From Actinomycetes bacterium (GTDB lineage: Bacteria; Actinomycetota; Actinomycetes; Mycobacteriales; Mycobacteriaceae), in the NCBI GenBank assembly GCA_023461275.1, contig JAEYMI010000074.1, positions 1 to 64,000 on the forward strand: a stretch of 64,000 nt of DNA, given 5' to 3'. Below are positions 45,371-56,000 of the stretch, piece after piece. The first letter of the stretch is position 1; the number at the start of each line of letters is the position of its first letter. The notes under the pieces are model-generated. The model was not told where the DNA came from. It searched no databases and saw only the letters and a program-made list of their open reading frames with translations. Position numbers and translations under genes: made by a program.

Positions 45371-46203
45371 AGTTCGCTGATGATCTCGGCCAGGAGTTCA
45401 CCCATGCGCGTTGCCGAACGTCGGCCGACTTCGAGCACTTCGTGGTGGTCGAGGTGTTCACCGGTCATCCCGGCGGCGAGGTTGGTCACCAGGGAGACGC
45501 CGAGCACCGACATGCCGGCCGCCCGCGCGGCGATGGTTTCGTGCACGGTCGACATGCCGACCAGGTCGGCGCCGATGGTGCGCAGCATGCGGATCTCGGC
45601 GGGCGTCTCGTAGTGCGGGCCGGGTAGTCCGGCGTAGACACCTTCGGCCAGTGACGGATCGATCCGTCGCGCGGTGTCGCGCAGCGTGGGGGAGTAGGCG
45701 TCGACGAGGTCCACGAATTGTGCCCCGACCAGCGGGGACCGGGCAGTGAGGTTGAGGTGATCGCTGATCAGCACCGGCTGACCGACGCTCATGTCCTCGC
45801 GGATGCCACCCGCCGCGTTGGTCAACACGATGGTGCGGGCCCCGGCGGCGGCGGCGGTGCGGACCGGATGCACCACCCGGGACAGGTGATGACCCTCGTA
45901 GGCGTGAATCCGGCCCAGCAGCAGCAAGACCCGGCGGTCGCCGATCCGCACCGAATGCACCGTGCCGCTGTGCCCGGCGGCCTGGGGAGCGGTGAAGCCG
46001 GGTAGCGATGCCATCGGCAGGCTCGCGACCGGCGTGCCGAATGCCTCGGCGGCGGGCGCCCACCCCGACCCCAGGACCACGGCGACCTCGTGTGTGGCGG
46101 CGTCGGTTTCGCTCGCGATGGTGGCCGCGGCGGCAAGTGCGGTCTCGACGGACACACCGACGTCCGGGCCGGTTCCGATGTGGGCGTCGGCGATGGGGTT
46201 CAT
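45367..46203 (-). CDS. Purine nucleoside phosphorylase
   Basis: 278 aa. Trimeric PNP (PNP/MTAP family) cleaving inosine/guanosine and deoxy forms with phosphate. Motifs are VVLGSGWAP (phosphate loop), GRIHAYEGH, LTNAAGGIRED, and GPHYETPAEIRMLRTIGADLVGMSTV, which contains base-contacting residues. The ATG at 46203 has AGGG 8 nt upstream; an ATG 6 bp earlier is possible. Coupled to pmmB (GTGA) and the M. tuberculosis deoD (Rv3307) counterpart. Confidence 0.93.
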   Translation of the reverse strand: MNPIADAHIGTGPDVGVSVETALAAAATIASETDAATHEVAVVLGSGWAPAAEAFGTPVASLPMASLPGFTAPQAAGHSGTVHSVRIGDRRVLLLLGRIHAYEGHHLSRVVHPVRTAAAAGARTIVLTNAAGGIREDMSVGQPVLISDHLNLTARSPLVGAQFVDLVDAYSPTLRDTARRIDPSLAEGVYAGLPGPHYETPAEIRMLRTIGADLVGMSTVHETIAARAAGMSVLGVSLVTNLAAGMTGEHLDHHEVLEVGRRSATRMGELLAEIISEL

Positions 46204-46248
46204 GGGCATCACCCTAAGGTGTCGTCGGCGAAGCGATATGGTCTGCAC

Positions 46249-46947
46249 ATGCCTTTTCTCACGTCGTCCGATGATGTCCACGAGCTCTACCTCGGCACCG
46301 AGGGTGTGGAACTCGACGAGGCCAACCCGGAGAACCGTTTTGCGGTGACCTGGATCGAGACCGTCCAGGAACTGCTGTCCCAGGTGGCGGCCGAGCCGTC
46401 GAAGCCTTTGGTGATCTCCGCCACCGGCAAGTTCTTCACCAATGGACTCGATACGGATTTCGTCGCCGCCGAGGCCTCGCGGCTGCCCTGGTACCTGGAT
46501 CGGGTTCACGAGCTCTACTCCGCGGTGCTGACGCTCCCGGTGCCCACCGTGGCCGCGATCAACGGCCATGCCTTCGGTGCGGGCGCGATGCTCGCGCTGT
46601 GCGCCGACTACCGCGTGATGCGGACCGAGCGTGGCTTCTGGTCGCTGCCCGAAGCCGCCCTGAACATGCCGTTCACCCGGGGGATGGCCGCGTTGGTGCG
46701 CACCCGCGTCCCCGATGCGACGGCTACCGAGGCGATGCTCACCAGTAAGCGATACGGCGCCGACGACGCGGTGGCCGCGGGCATCGTCGAGGAGGCGGTA
46801 CCGGTCGAGGGTCTGCTGGATCGAGCCCGTGCCGTGGCCGCGGAGCGGGCGTCGCTGGCCGGACCGAACCAGCGGGTCATCAAGCGCGGGCTGCGGGCTC
46901 CGCTGCTCGCCGACCTCGCGGTACCCACGCCGGCGACCCTGCTGTGA
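46249..46947 (+). CDS. Enoyl-CoA hydratase/isomerase family protein
   Basis: 232 aa. The crotonase fold is indicated by ISATGKFFTNGLDTDFVAA, which supplies part of the oxyanion hole, and PTVAAINGHAFGAGAMLALCADYRV, which supplies the rest. Neither of the two catalytic Glu of canonical hydratases is obvious in its usual place; WSLPEAALNMPFTRGM offers one. The protein is close to the ECI/PECI-like isomerase group. The ATG at 46249 is divergent from PNP by 45 bp. Substrate unknown. Confidence 0.8.
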   Translation: MPFLTSSDDVHELYLGTEGVELDEANPENRFAVTWIETVQELLSQVAAEPSKPLVISATGKFFTNGLDTDFVAAEASRLPWYLDRVHELYSAVLTLPVPTVAAINGHAFGAGAMLALCADYRVMRTERGFWSLPEAALNMPFTRGMAALVRTRVPDATATEAMLTSKRYGADDAVAAGIVEEAVPVEGLLDRARAVAAERASLAGPNQRVIKRGLRAPLLADLAVPTPATLL

Positions 46948-46971
46948 ATGCGGGTCGGTTGTGAGTGAGGT

Positions 46972-48135
46972 GTGGTGGTGACCGTCGTCGACACGTGGCT
47001 GGCCGAGCACGGTGCCGACCTGATCGGTTGGCGCCGCGATCTGCACAGCCATCCCGAGTTGTCGCGGCAGGAGGTGCGCACCACCGAGGTGGTGATGAGC
47101 GAGCTGGCGTCGGCCGGACTCACCCCGCGTCGGCTGCCGCTGGGCACCGGCGTGGTGTGCGATCTGGGTCCCGAGGGTGCGCCACGGATCGCGCTGCGTG
47201 CCGACATGGACGCGTTGCCGATCACCGAACACACCGGCTTGCCGTTCAGCTCGCAGGTCGAGGGAGTGTCGCACTCGTGCGGTCATGACGCGCACACCGC
47301 GATCCTGCTCGGCGTCGGCAAGCTGCTGGCGTCTCTCGACGAACTGCCGGTCGGTGTGCGGCTGATCTTTCAGGCGGCCGAAGAGGTGATGCCCGGCGGC
47401 GCGCTCGACGCCATCGAGGCCGGCGTCACGACCGGCGTGAGCCGGATCTTCGCGCTGCATTGCGATCCCAAGCTGCCGGTGGGGTCGGTCGGTCTGCGGG
47501 CCGGTGCGTTGACCTCCGCCGCCGACCACATCGACCTGCAACTGCACTCGCCGGGAGGGCACACCTCGCGGCCACATCTGACCGGTGACCTGGTGTACGC
47601 GATGGGCACCGTGATCACGGGTTTGCCGGGCATTCTGTCCCGGCGGGTGGATCCGAGGTCGGGAACGATCATGGTCTGGGGTGCCGCGCATGCCGGCAGC
47701 GCCGCCAACGCGATCCCGCAGGAGGGACGACTGCGCGGCACGGTCCGCACCGGAGACCACACCACATGGGCCGAGTTGGAACCGATCGTGCGCAGCGTGA
47801 TCGGTGAGCTGCTCGCTCCGCTCGGGGTGCGCTATGACCTCTCGTACTACCGCGGTGTGCCGCCGGTGGTCAACGACGAGGCGGCCATCGAGATGTTCAC
47901 CGAATCGGTGGCGGCCATCGGGCCGAACGCGGTGGCCGACACCCCGCAGTCACCTGGTGGCGAGGACTTCTCGTGGTATCTCGAACACGTTCCCGGGGCG
48001 ATGGGCCGGCTCGGCGTCTGGGATGGCATCAGCCCGCACGTCGATCTTCATCAGCCCAATTTCGATATCGATGAGCGCGCGCTGGCCGTCGGCGTTCGGG
48101 CGCTGGCCGGCATCGTGTTGCAGTCCGGGCACTGA
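46972..48135 (+). CDS. M20-family amidohydrolase (AmiA/AmiB-like)
   Basis: 387 aa metallo-amidohydrolase of the peptidase M20D (HipO/IAA-Leu hydrolase) group. It starts VVTVVDTWLAEHGADLIGWR with the RDLHSHPELSRQE motif, has metal ligands in SCGHDAHT, AAEEVMPGG and PHVDLHQPNFD, and a dimerisation lid between. The family removes N-acyl groups from amino acids. M. tuberculosis has two relatives (AmiA1/AmiB1, Rv3305c-Rv3306c) at this place; only one is present here. GTG start, 24 bp after the enoyl-CoA hydratase gene, likely co-transcribed. Confidence 0.86.
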   Translation: MVVTVVDTWLAEHGADLIGWRRDLHSHPELSRQEVRTTEVVMSELASAGLTPRRLPLGTGVVCDLGPEGAPRIALRADMDALPITEHTGLPFSSQVEGVSHSCGHDAHTAILLGVGKLLASLDELPVGVRLIFQAAEEVMPGGALDAIEAGVTTGVSRIFALHCDPKLPVGSVGLRAGALTSAADHIDLQLHSPGGHTSRPHLTGDLVYAMGTVITGLPGILSRRVDPRSGTIMVWGAAHAGSAANAIPQEGRLRGTVRTGDHTTWAELEPIVRSVIGELLAPLGVRYDLSYYRGVPPVVNDEAAIEMFTESVAAIGPNAVADTPQSPGGEDFSWYLEHVPGAMGRLGVWDGISPHVDLHQPNFDIDERALAVGVRALAGIVLQSGH

Positions 48136-48157
48136 CACCTCGCCCGGTTCCTGACTG

Positions 48158-48640
48158 TCAGGAGTCGATGGCGCCGGGGCCGGGCCCGACGTTGCGCGAC
48201 TCCCGCAGCCGGAGGTTCTGGACGTATTCGGCTGGTGCTCCGGCGATTTCGGCTGCCTCGGCCATCACACCCAGGTAGCGGGCCGACGGCAGGCCACCTT
48301 CGAAGGCGTCGAGAACGTAGAGCCAGGCGAGCACCGGACCGTCGGCGGTGTCGATGCGGGCGCGGATCTTGCGGTGGATGCCGAGTTCGCCGCCCTCCCA
48401 CCGGTCAAGGTTGGCCTCGTCCTCGTCGGGGACGTCGTAGAGAACCACGAACACCTTGGCGTCGGGATCGTCGCGATCTTCGGTGACCGTCGCCAGGGAG
48501 CCTTCCCAACCGATGTCGCCGCCGCCGAAGGTGAGTCGCCATCCGCACAGCCAGCCGGTGCCGGACATGGGCGAGTGTGGCGCGCGTTCGGCCATCTGCT
48601 CGGGATGCATATTCGACCCGTAGGCCGCGTAAATCGGCAT
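48158..48640 (-). CDS. Gamma-glutamylcyclotransferase-like protein
   Basis: 160 aa of the GGCT (AIG2-like) fold. MPIYAAYGSNMHPEQM is the substrate-binding loop and VLYDVPDEDEANLDRWEGG contains the catalytic Glu. The family releases 5-oxoproline from gamma-glutamyl amines or peptides. It corresponds to the small conserved protein recalled as Rv3304. It converges on the amidohydrolase; a 7-bp palindrome (48149-48163) sits at the junction. The 240 bp between its start and lpdA hold no further gene. Confidence 0.8.
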   Translation of the reverse strand: MPIYAAYGSNMHPEQMAERAPHSPMSGTGWLCGWRLTFGGGDIGWEGSLATVTEDRDDPDAKVFVVLYDVPDEDEANLDRWEGGELGIHRKIRARIDTADGPVLAWLYVLDAFEGGLPSARYLGVMAEAAEIAGAPAEYVQNLRLRESRNVGPGPGAIDS

Positions 48641-48880
48641 GTGAGCTGGTGACCTGCGCTTTCTGTTCGGCGGATGTCACTGGCCCCACGGAAGCCCACC
48701 GGAAATCCTGGGACCCGATGAATCGTAGTACGACTCGCCGATCGCTACACACCGTGCCCGGATGTCACCGGGCGTCCACCGACCCGCGTGCCGGGTGAAC
48801 GAGAACCGCAGGCGTCGACGGACTAGGTTGGAGGCGCAGACCGCAGTCCAGGCCCAGCCCGGCCGAATGAGGAGTGGACA

Positions 48881-50284
48881 GTGACCAAGATCGTGATCAT
48901 CGGAGGCGGCCCCGCCGGCTATGAGGCGGCACTCGCTGCTGCCGCGTACGGCGCCGACATCACCGTGATCGACTCCGACGGCGTCGGCGGTGCGTGCGTC
49001 CTGTGGGATTGCGTGCCATCCAAGACATTCATCGCCTCCACCGGTATCCGCACCGAGGTGCGCCGCGCCATCGACCTCGGCATCAACCTCAAGACCGACG
49101 ACGCACTGGTGAGCTTGCCGCAGATCCACCAGCGGGTGCGGGATTTGGCGTTCGCGCAGTCGGCCGACATCCGCTCCCGGCTGGTCAGCGAAGGTGTGAA
49201 GGTGGTGGCGGGTACGGCGAGCCTGGACCCGGCTCAGGTGGGGGTGTCGACCCATGGTGTGACCGCAACCTTGGCCGACGGGTCCACCGAGCACTACGAC
49301 GGTGACGTGGTGCTGCTGGCGACCGGGGCCTCGCCACGGGTGCTGCCCGACGCGCAGCCCGACGGCGAGCGCATTCTCACCTGGCGCCAGCTGTATGACC
49401 TCGAGGAGTTGCCGTCGCATCTGGTCGTCATCGGTTCGGGTGTGACCGGTGCGGAGTTCGTGCACGCCTACACCGAGTTGGGTGTGAAGGTGACGCTGGT
49501 GTCCAGTCGCGACCGCGTGCTGCCGCACGAGGACGAGGATGCCGCGCTGGTACTCGAGGATGCGCTCGCCGAGCGCGGCGTCGAGCTGGTGAAGCATGCG
49601 CGCGCGGACAAGGTTGAGCGCCAGGGTGATTCGGTGACCGCATATCTGGCCGACGGACGTACGGTGACCGGCTCGCATGTGCTGATGACGGTCGGGTCGA
49701 TTCCCAACACGTCAGGGTTCGGACTCGAGGACGCCGGCGTCGAACTCGGCCGCGGTGGCTACATCACGGTGGATCGGGTGTCGCGGACGTCGGTCAACGG
49801 CATCTATGCCGCCGGTGACTGCACCGGGCTGTTCCCGCTCGCGTCGGTGGCCGCTATGCAGGGGCGCATCGCGATGTACCACGCGCTGGGTGAGGGCGTG
49901 AGCCCGATCAAGCTGAAAACCGTTGCCTCGGCGATCTTCACACGCCCGGAGATCGCGACGGTCGGTGTCTCACAGAACGCCATTGACGACGGTGAATACC
50001 CGGCGCGCACGGTGATGCTGCCGTTGGCGACAAACCCACGCGCCAAGATGAGCGGCCTTCGACGAGGCTTCGTCAAGATCTTCTGCCGCCCGGCGACCGG
50101 CGTGGTGATCGGTGGTGTGGTGGTCGCGCCGACGGCCTCGGAACTCATCCTGCCGATTGCGCTCGCCGTGCAGAACAAGCTCACCGTTTCCGATCTGGCA
50201 CAAACACTTTCGGTGTACCCGTCGTTGTCGGGGTCGGTGGTCGAGGCCGCACGGCAGCTCGTGCGCCACGACGATCTGGACTGA
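48881..50284 (+). CDS. lpdA: NAD(P)H:quinone reductase LpdA (flavoprotein disulfide reductase family)
   Basis: 467 aa. N-terminal FAD motif VIIGGGPAGYEAALAAAAYG, then a C39-x4-C44 pair in GGACVLWDCVPSKTF, the NAD motif VIGSGVTGAEFVHAYTELG, the FAD ribityl motif IYAAGDCTGLFPLASVA, and a C-terminal interface. The His-Glu dyad expected in true dihydrolipoamide dehydrogenases is absent: YPSLSGSVVEAAR replaces HPTLSE. M. tuberculosis LpdA (Rv3303c), a quinone reductase, lacks the first Cys, whereas this one keeps both. GTG start with GGAG upstream. Confidence 0.88.
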   Translation: MTKIVIIGGGPAGYEAALAAAAYGADITVIDSDGVGGACVLWDCVPSKTFIASTGIRTEVRRAIDLGINLKTDDALVSLPQIHQRVRDLAFAQSADIRSRLVSEGVKVVAGTASLDPAQVGVSTHGVTATLADGSTEHYDGDVVLLATGASPRVLPDAQPDGERILTWRQLYDLEELPSHLVVIGSGVTGAEFVHAYTELGVKVTLVSSRDRVLPHEDEDAALVLEDALAERGVELVKHARADKVERQGDSVTAYLADGRTVTGSHVLMTVGSIPNTSGFGLEDAGVELGRGGYITVDRVSRTSVNGIYAAGDCTGLFPLASVAAMQGRIAMYHALGEGVSPIKLKTVASAIFTRPEIATVGVSQNAIDDGEYPARTVMLPLATNPRAKMSGLRRGFVKIFCRPATGVVIGGVVVAPTASELILPIALAVQNKLTVSDLAQTLSVYPSLSGSVVEAARQLVRHDDLD

Positions 50285-50297
50285 GGAAGGTTGCGTC

Positions 50298-50323
50298 CCT
50301 GAGGTCCGGTCGCGTCACGAACC

Positions 50324-50328
<5 letters not shown>
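50298..50328. terminator. Hairpin between convergent lpdA and glpK
   Basis: CCTGAGGT (50298-50305) pairs with ACCTCAGG (50321-50328) around a 15-nt loop, starting 13 bp after the lpdA stop and overlapping the glpK stop (50324-50326). Confidence 0.6.
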
Positions 50329-51832
<1,504 letters not shown>

Positions 51833-51887
51833 GGGTGTCAGTGTCGCACGCGGTGCGAATCTGAAACATCAATTACGCTCGGTCACT

Positions 51888-53633
51888 ATGAACACCGAGT
51901 TCAATCCGGATCGACCTGCGGATATGGGCCCGCTGTACCGCGCGGAAGCGTGGCGGCGGCTCGGGACCGAGCAGTTCGACATCATCGTCATCGGTGGCGG
52001 TGTGGTCGGTGTGGGTGCCGCACTCGACGCTGCCACAAGGGGATTGCGGGTCGCGCTCGTCGAGGCTCGAGACCTGGCGTCGGGAACATCGAGCCGGTCG
52101 TCGAAGATGTTTCACGGCGGTCTGCGCTACCTCGAACAGCTCGAATTCGGGCTGGTGCGTGAGGCGCTGCGGGAACGTGAGCTGTCGCTGAGTCTGCTCG
52201 CACCGCACCTGGTGAAGCCGTTGCCGTTCCTCTATCCGCTCACCCAGCGGGTGTGGGAACGCCCCTACGTCGCTGCCGGAATCTTCCTCTATGACCGGAT
52301 GGGTGGTGCGAAGTCCGTTCCGGGACAACATCATGTGACCCGATCCGGGGCTTTGCGGGTCGCGCCGGGGCTCAAACGCGATTCGCTGATCGGCGGTATC
52401 CGCTACTACGACACCGTCGTCGACGACGCGCGTCATACCCTCACCGTCGCGCGCACCGCCGCCAACTACGGAGCGGTGGTCCGGACCTCCACACAGGTCG
52501 TCGGGTTCATCCGCGAATCCGACCGTGTCCTGGGCGTCAAGGTTCGCGACAGCGAGACCGGCGAACTGGCCGAGGTCCGCGGTCACTGCGTCATCAACGC
52601 CGCGGGCGTGTGGACCGACGAGGTGCAGGCGCTGTCCAAGCAGCGCGGCCACTTCCGGGTTCGCGCGTCCAAGGGCGTGCACATCGTGGTGCCGCGGGAC
52701 CGGATCGTCAGCGAGACCGCGATCATCCTGCGCACCACGAACTCGGTGCTGTTCGTGATCCCGTGGGAAACGCACTGGATCATCGGTACCACCGACACCG
52801 ACTGGAACCTCGATCTCGCCCACCCGGCGGCCACTCGCGCCGACATCGACTACATCCTCAACCGTGTCAACGAGGTGCTGGTCAGCCAGCTCACCCACGA
52901 CGACATCGAAGGCGTGTACGCGGGCCTGCGCCCGCTGCTCGCTGGTGAGGACGACCAGACCTCGAAGCTCTCCCGGGAGCACGCCGTGGCCACCGTGGCG
53001 CCCGGTCTGGTGTCGATCGCCGGCGGCAAATACACCACCTACCGGGTGATGGCCGCCGACGCCGTGGACGCCTGCAACGACTTCATCCCGACCCGCGTCG
53101 CCCCGTCGATCACCGAACGGGTGCCGCTGATCGGCGCCGACGGGTACTTCGCGCTGATCAACCAGTGCGAGCACCTCGGCCAGCGGTTCGGCCTGCATCC
53201 GTATCGGGTACGACGGCTGCTCAACCGGTACGGCTCGCTCGTCGACGACGTCCTCTACTACGCCGACGCCGACAAATCGCTGCTGCAGCCACTGGCCGCG
53301 GCGCCCCAGTATCTGCGGGTCGAGGTGGTGTACGCCGCGATCGACGAGGCCGCACTGCACCTTGAGGATGTGCTGGCCCGACGCACGCGCATCGCGATCG
53401 AGTACTCCCACCGCGGGGTGGACTGCGCGCAGGAGGTCGCCGACCTGATGGCGCCGATTCTCGGCTGGTCGCCCGAACAGATCGACTTCGAGATCGCCAC
53501 GTATCGGGCGCGGGTGGAAGCCGAGATCGCGTCGCAGCAGCAACCCGATGACACGTCCGCCGACGCTCTCCGCGCTGCCGCTCCGGAAGCACGAACCGAG
53601 ATCCTCGAACCTGTGCCGGTGCCCGGAACTTGA
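51888..53633 (+). CDS. glpD: Aerobic glycerol-3-phosphate dehydrogenase
   Basis: 581 aa flavoprotein oxidising glycerol-3-phosphate to dihydroxyacetone phosphate and reducing quinone at the membrane. FDIIVIGGGVVGVGAALDAA binds FAD, ASGTSSRSSKMFHGGLRYLEQ is the family signature, and IIGTTDTDWN plus SIAGGKYTTYRVMAADAVD close the FAD domain; a helical C-terminal domain follows. It uses the product of glpK; beside lpdA it matches mycobacterial glpD2 (Rv3302c). Confidence 0.95.
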   Translation: MNTEFNPDRPADMGPLYRAEAWRRLGTEQFDIIVIGGGVVGVGAALDAATRGLRVALVEARDLASGTSSRSSKMFHGGLRYLEQLEFGLVREALRERELSLSLLAPHLVKPLPFLYPLTQRVWERPYVAAGIFLYDRMGGAKSVPGQHHVTRSGALRVAPGLKRDSLIGGIRYYDTVVDDARHTLTVARTAANYGAVVRTSTQVVGFIRESDRVLGVKVRDSETGELAEVRGHCVINAAGVWTDEVQALSKQRGHFRVRASKGVHIVVPRDRIVSETAIILRTTNSVLFVIPWETHWIIGTTDTDWNLDLAHPAATRADIDYILNRVNEVLVSQLTHDDIEGVYAGLRPLLAGEDDQTSKLSREHAVATVAPGLVSIAGGKYTTYRVMAADAVDACNDFIPTRVAPSITERVPLIGADGYFALINQCEHLGQRFGLHPYRVRRLLNRYGSLVDDVLYYADADKSLLQPLAAAPQYLRVEVVYAAIDEAALHLEDVLARRTRIAIEYSHRGVDCAQEVADLMAPILGWSPEQIDFEIATYRARVEAEIASQQQPDDTSADALRAAAPEARTEILEPVPVPGT

Positions 53634-53729
53634 GTCTTCTGGCCCATATGTGGGTCTTCGCGAGGGTCTTGCGACCCTGGTGTGGGTAACGTCAAAAGTG
53701 ACAAAATTCCGTTTATGGAAGGACAGGTC

Positions 53730-54152
53730 ATGGTCGACAACCCGGTAGCAGTTCTTTCCGTCGAGGAGTCCTGGACGTTGCTCGGATCGGCGTCGTTCGG
53801 CCGGGTCGCGCTCAGCGTGGGTGGCCAACCAGACATCTATCCGATCAATTTCTATGCGGGTGACGGGCGAATCGTCTTCCGCACCGCAGAGGGCGCAAAG
53901 CTCTCCGAGATCGCGGTCAATGAGAACGTCGCCTTTGAGGCCGACGATCACTCCGATGAGGGCGGCTGGAGTGTGGTGGCCAAAGGCACTGCGCGCGTTC
54001 TGGTCTCGACCCGAGACATCGCTGCCGCCGACGAACTTCCGCTCACACCATGGATTCCGACGTTGAAGTACAACTACGTCGAGATCGCGGTCAGCGAAAT
54101 CACCGGACGTCGTTTCCTGTTCGGGCCAGAGCCCGAACGCTACCCGGTATAA
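53730..54152 (+). CDS. Pyridoxamine 5'-phosphate oxidase-like flavin-binding protein
   Basis: 140 aa, split beta-barrel FMN/F420-binding fold. LGSASFGRVALSVGGQPDIYPINFY and GRIVFRTAEGAKLSEI are typical of the group that includes Rv1155-like and MSMEG nitroreductase-like F420 proteins. The ATG at 53730 has AAGGA 8 nt upstream; the longer frame from 53682 lacks one. True PNPOx activity is unlikely for this short form. Its last 53 bp overlap the convergent ABC ATPase gene, both frames being clear coding sequence. Confidence 0.82.
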   Translation: MVDNPVAVLSVEESWTLLGSASFGRVALSVGGQPDIYPINFYAGDGRIVFRTAEGAKLSEIAVNENVAFEADDHSDEGGWSVVAKGTARVLVSTRDIAAADELPLTPWIPTLKYNYVEIAVSEITGRRFLFGPEPERYPV

Positions 54153-54786
54153 ATCGGTCGGTGACGCGAGACAGTCGACCGTCGACCATCTCGTACACCG
54201 CATCCATCCGATGGAGATGCGATGGATCGTGGGTGACCATCACGATGGCGATGTTTCTTTCGTGCGCCTCATGGATGAGAAGTGAGATGATGTCGGCGCC
54301 CCGCTCTTGATCAAGCGCGCTGGTCGGTTCGTCGACCAGGAGGAGTTCGGGTGAATTCATCAGGGCGCGTGCGATATTGACGCGCTGGCGCTGTCCCCCG
54401 GATAGGTGCGCGGGCAGCTTGTGGAGGTGATCACCGAGTCCGACGCGGTTGCACAGGCGCACCGCGTCGTCATGGAGCTGTCGACGGTCGCGGCTCTCGC
54501 GGCGGCCCAGATGTCCCATCACTTCGAGTTGTTCGACTGCGGTCAGTGAGCCGAGCAGGTTGGCTTGCTGAAATACCAGCCCGACGTTGTCCGGACGGCG
54601 GATGAGTCCTGATTCCGGGGCGATCAGACCGGCAGCCACCGCCAGCAGGGTCGACTTGCCCGATCCCGACGGTCCGATGATCGCCACCATCTCACCCGGG
54701 GCGACGTCGAGGGTGACGCGATCGAGCGCCGTGGTGCGGCTGTCGCCGTCGGGGAATGTGAGGGTCACGTCGTGCAGGCTGATCAT
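54100..54786 (-). CDS. ABC transporter ATP-binding protein (MacB/LolD type)
   Basis: 228 aa. Walker A GPSGSGKST (38-46), Q-loop VFQQANLLGSLTAVEQL, signature HLSGGQRQRVNIARA, Walker B LLLVDEPTSALD and His switch MVTHDP are all intact. The type is that of FtsE/LolD/MacB ATPases that partner FtsX-like permeases. It is coupled to the permease upstream (ATGA). An unusual C-terminal tail (RFIPGSVRALARTGNDVR) extends over the convergent PPOX-like gene. Confidence 0.9.
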   Translation of the reverse strand: MISLHDVTLTFPDGDSRTTALDRVTLDVAPGEMVAIIGPSGSGKSTLLAVAAGLIAPESGLIRRPDNVGLVFQQANLLGSLTAVEQLEVMGHLGRRESRDRRQLHDDAVRLCNRVGLGDHLHKLPAHLSGGQRQRVNIARALMNSPELLLVDEPTSALDQERGADIISLLIHEAHERNIAIVMVTHDPSHLHRMDAVYEMVDGRLSRVTDRFIPGSVRALARTGNDVR

Positions 54787-55820
54787 CGTTGGCCTCCCAG
54801 GGCGGTCAGTGGATCTGTGGTGATGAGGAATCGCAGTGCTGCGGCGGCGCCGATCATCCCCAGGACGACGATCGCGACGCCGGGGATCAGGGTGGTCGAC
54901 GTCGACAGCACGAACGGGACGCCCGAGAGGCGCGAGCCGGCGGCGGCGGTGATCGCCACTCCCACACCGGCGGCGACCGTCAGGATCAGCAGTGCCTGAC
55001 CCAGTGAGTCGCGCAGCAACGAGAGGGTCGTGGCTCCCAATGCCTTGAGCACCGCGATGTCGGGGACGCGTTGGACTGTCCAGATCATGAAGAACGCGCC
55101 GACGACCAGCGCGGCGATGACCAACAGCATCACGGTCATCAGCGTCAGCGACTTGTTCTCCGATTGATACGACGGCATCGCCGCCAACGTGCCGGCTCGA
55201 TCGGTGACCACGGTGCCGTCGACGTGGGACGCTGCCGCGGTGTCAGCGTGTCCGTTCGGGTTCAGGGCCATGATGGTTGCCGCGCCCGCCTGCGGATTGA
55301 GTGTTCGCCAGACGTCCATCGAGACGTACACCACCGGGCTGTGGGAGTACCACTCATCGCCGGCGACCGCGCCGACACGCAAGGGTGTGCCGGCGACGTC
55401 GACGGTCGCACCCGTCGCCACTCCGAGGTCCTCGGCTGCCGCAGTGCTCAAGGTGACGGTCCCGGGTGCCGCCTCGTCGTCGATGCCGAAGATCGCCACG
55501 GGCAGTGGCGCATTCGGGGTATGGCCGCCGCGGACGGCGCCGCGGCTGATGCCGATCGGCATCGCGTTCGCGTCGATGTCTCGCCATTGGTCGACTTGGG
55601 TTGGTGTCAACGACGATTGGTCGAAGGACGCAGCACTTCCGTTGTCGGCGAAGACAAATGCCCTGCCGGGCAGATCTTGTACGGCTGAGATGTTCTGGTG
55701 ACTCAGCCCGGCGGTGAGACCGGACAGGAACGTCACCAATACGGTCATGAGAACCACCACCAGCCCGATCATCGCAAACCGGCCGCGGGCGCGACGTAGG
55801 TCGCGCAGAGCGACAAACAT
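54783..55820 (-). CDS. FtsX/MacB-type ABC transporter permease
   Basis: 345 aa. One N-terminal helix (about 16-38, MIGLVVVLMTVLVTFLSG), a periplasm-type domain to about residue 225, and three C-terminal helices (about 229-251, 273-294, 308-333). VQRVPDIAVLKALGATTLSLLRD is the FtsX coupling motif. The exporter probably extrudes a lipid or peptide, or acts mechanically like MacB. ATGA overlap with the ATPase; divergent from the sensor kinase with 180 bp between. Confidence 0.88.
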   Translation of the reverse strand: MFVALRDLRRARGRFAMIGLVVVLMTVLVTFLSGLTAGLSHQNISAVQDLPGRAFVFADNGSAASFDQSSLTPTQVDQWRDIDANAMPIGISRGAVRGGHTPNAPLPVAIFGIDDEAAPGTVTLSTAAAEDLGVATGATVDVAGTPLRVGAVAGDEWYSHSPVVYVSMDVWRTLNPQAGAATIMALNPNGHADTAAASHVDGTVVTDRAGTLAAMPSYQSENKSLTLMTVMLLVIAALVVGAFFMIWTVQRVPDIAVLKALGATTLSLLRDSLGQALLILTVAAGVGVAITAAAGSRLSGVPFVLSTSTTLIPGVAIVVLGMIGAAAALRFLITTDPLTALGGQR

Positions 55821-56000
55821 TGTTATTGCTCCCTTCTGATTGGAGATCCGTTGGTTTGTCGGATCGCTGCTATCCAGCGTGCGATGAGGTGGTGCGGGAG
55901 CGCGTCGCGCGAGTTGGTGGAATCAGGTCCATCTCTTGTGCGCCCGATCTCCTCCTTTTGGGCGATGCCGACCCTGTTTTCGGAGCTACGCTGCGAGGAC

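Noticed and set aside
48149..48163. TCCTGAC-T-GTCAGGA palindrome as a terminator
   Set aside because: Stem of 7 bp with a 1-nt loop cannot form a stable RNA hairpin; at most a chance dyad at the gene junction.
51873..54203. 776-codon minus-strand open frame opposite glpD
   Set aside because: Antisense to a complete, motif-bearing glpD; overlaps several genes.
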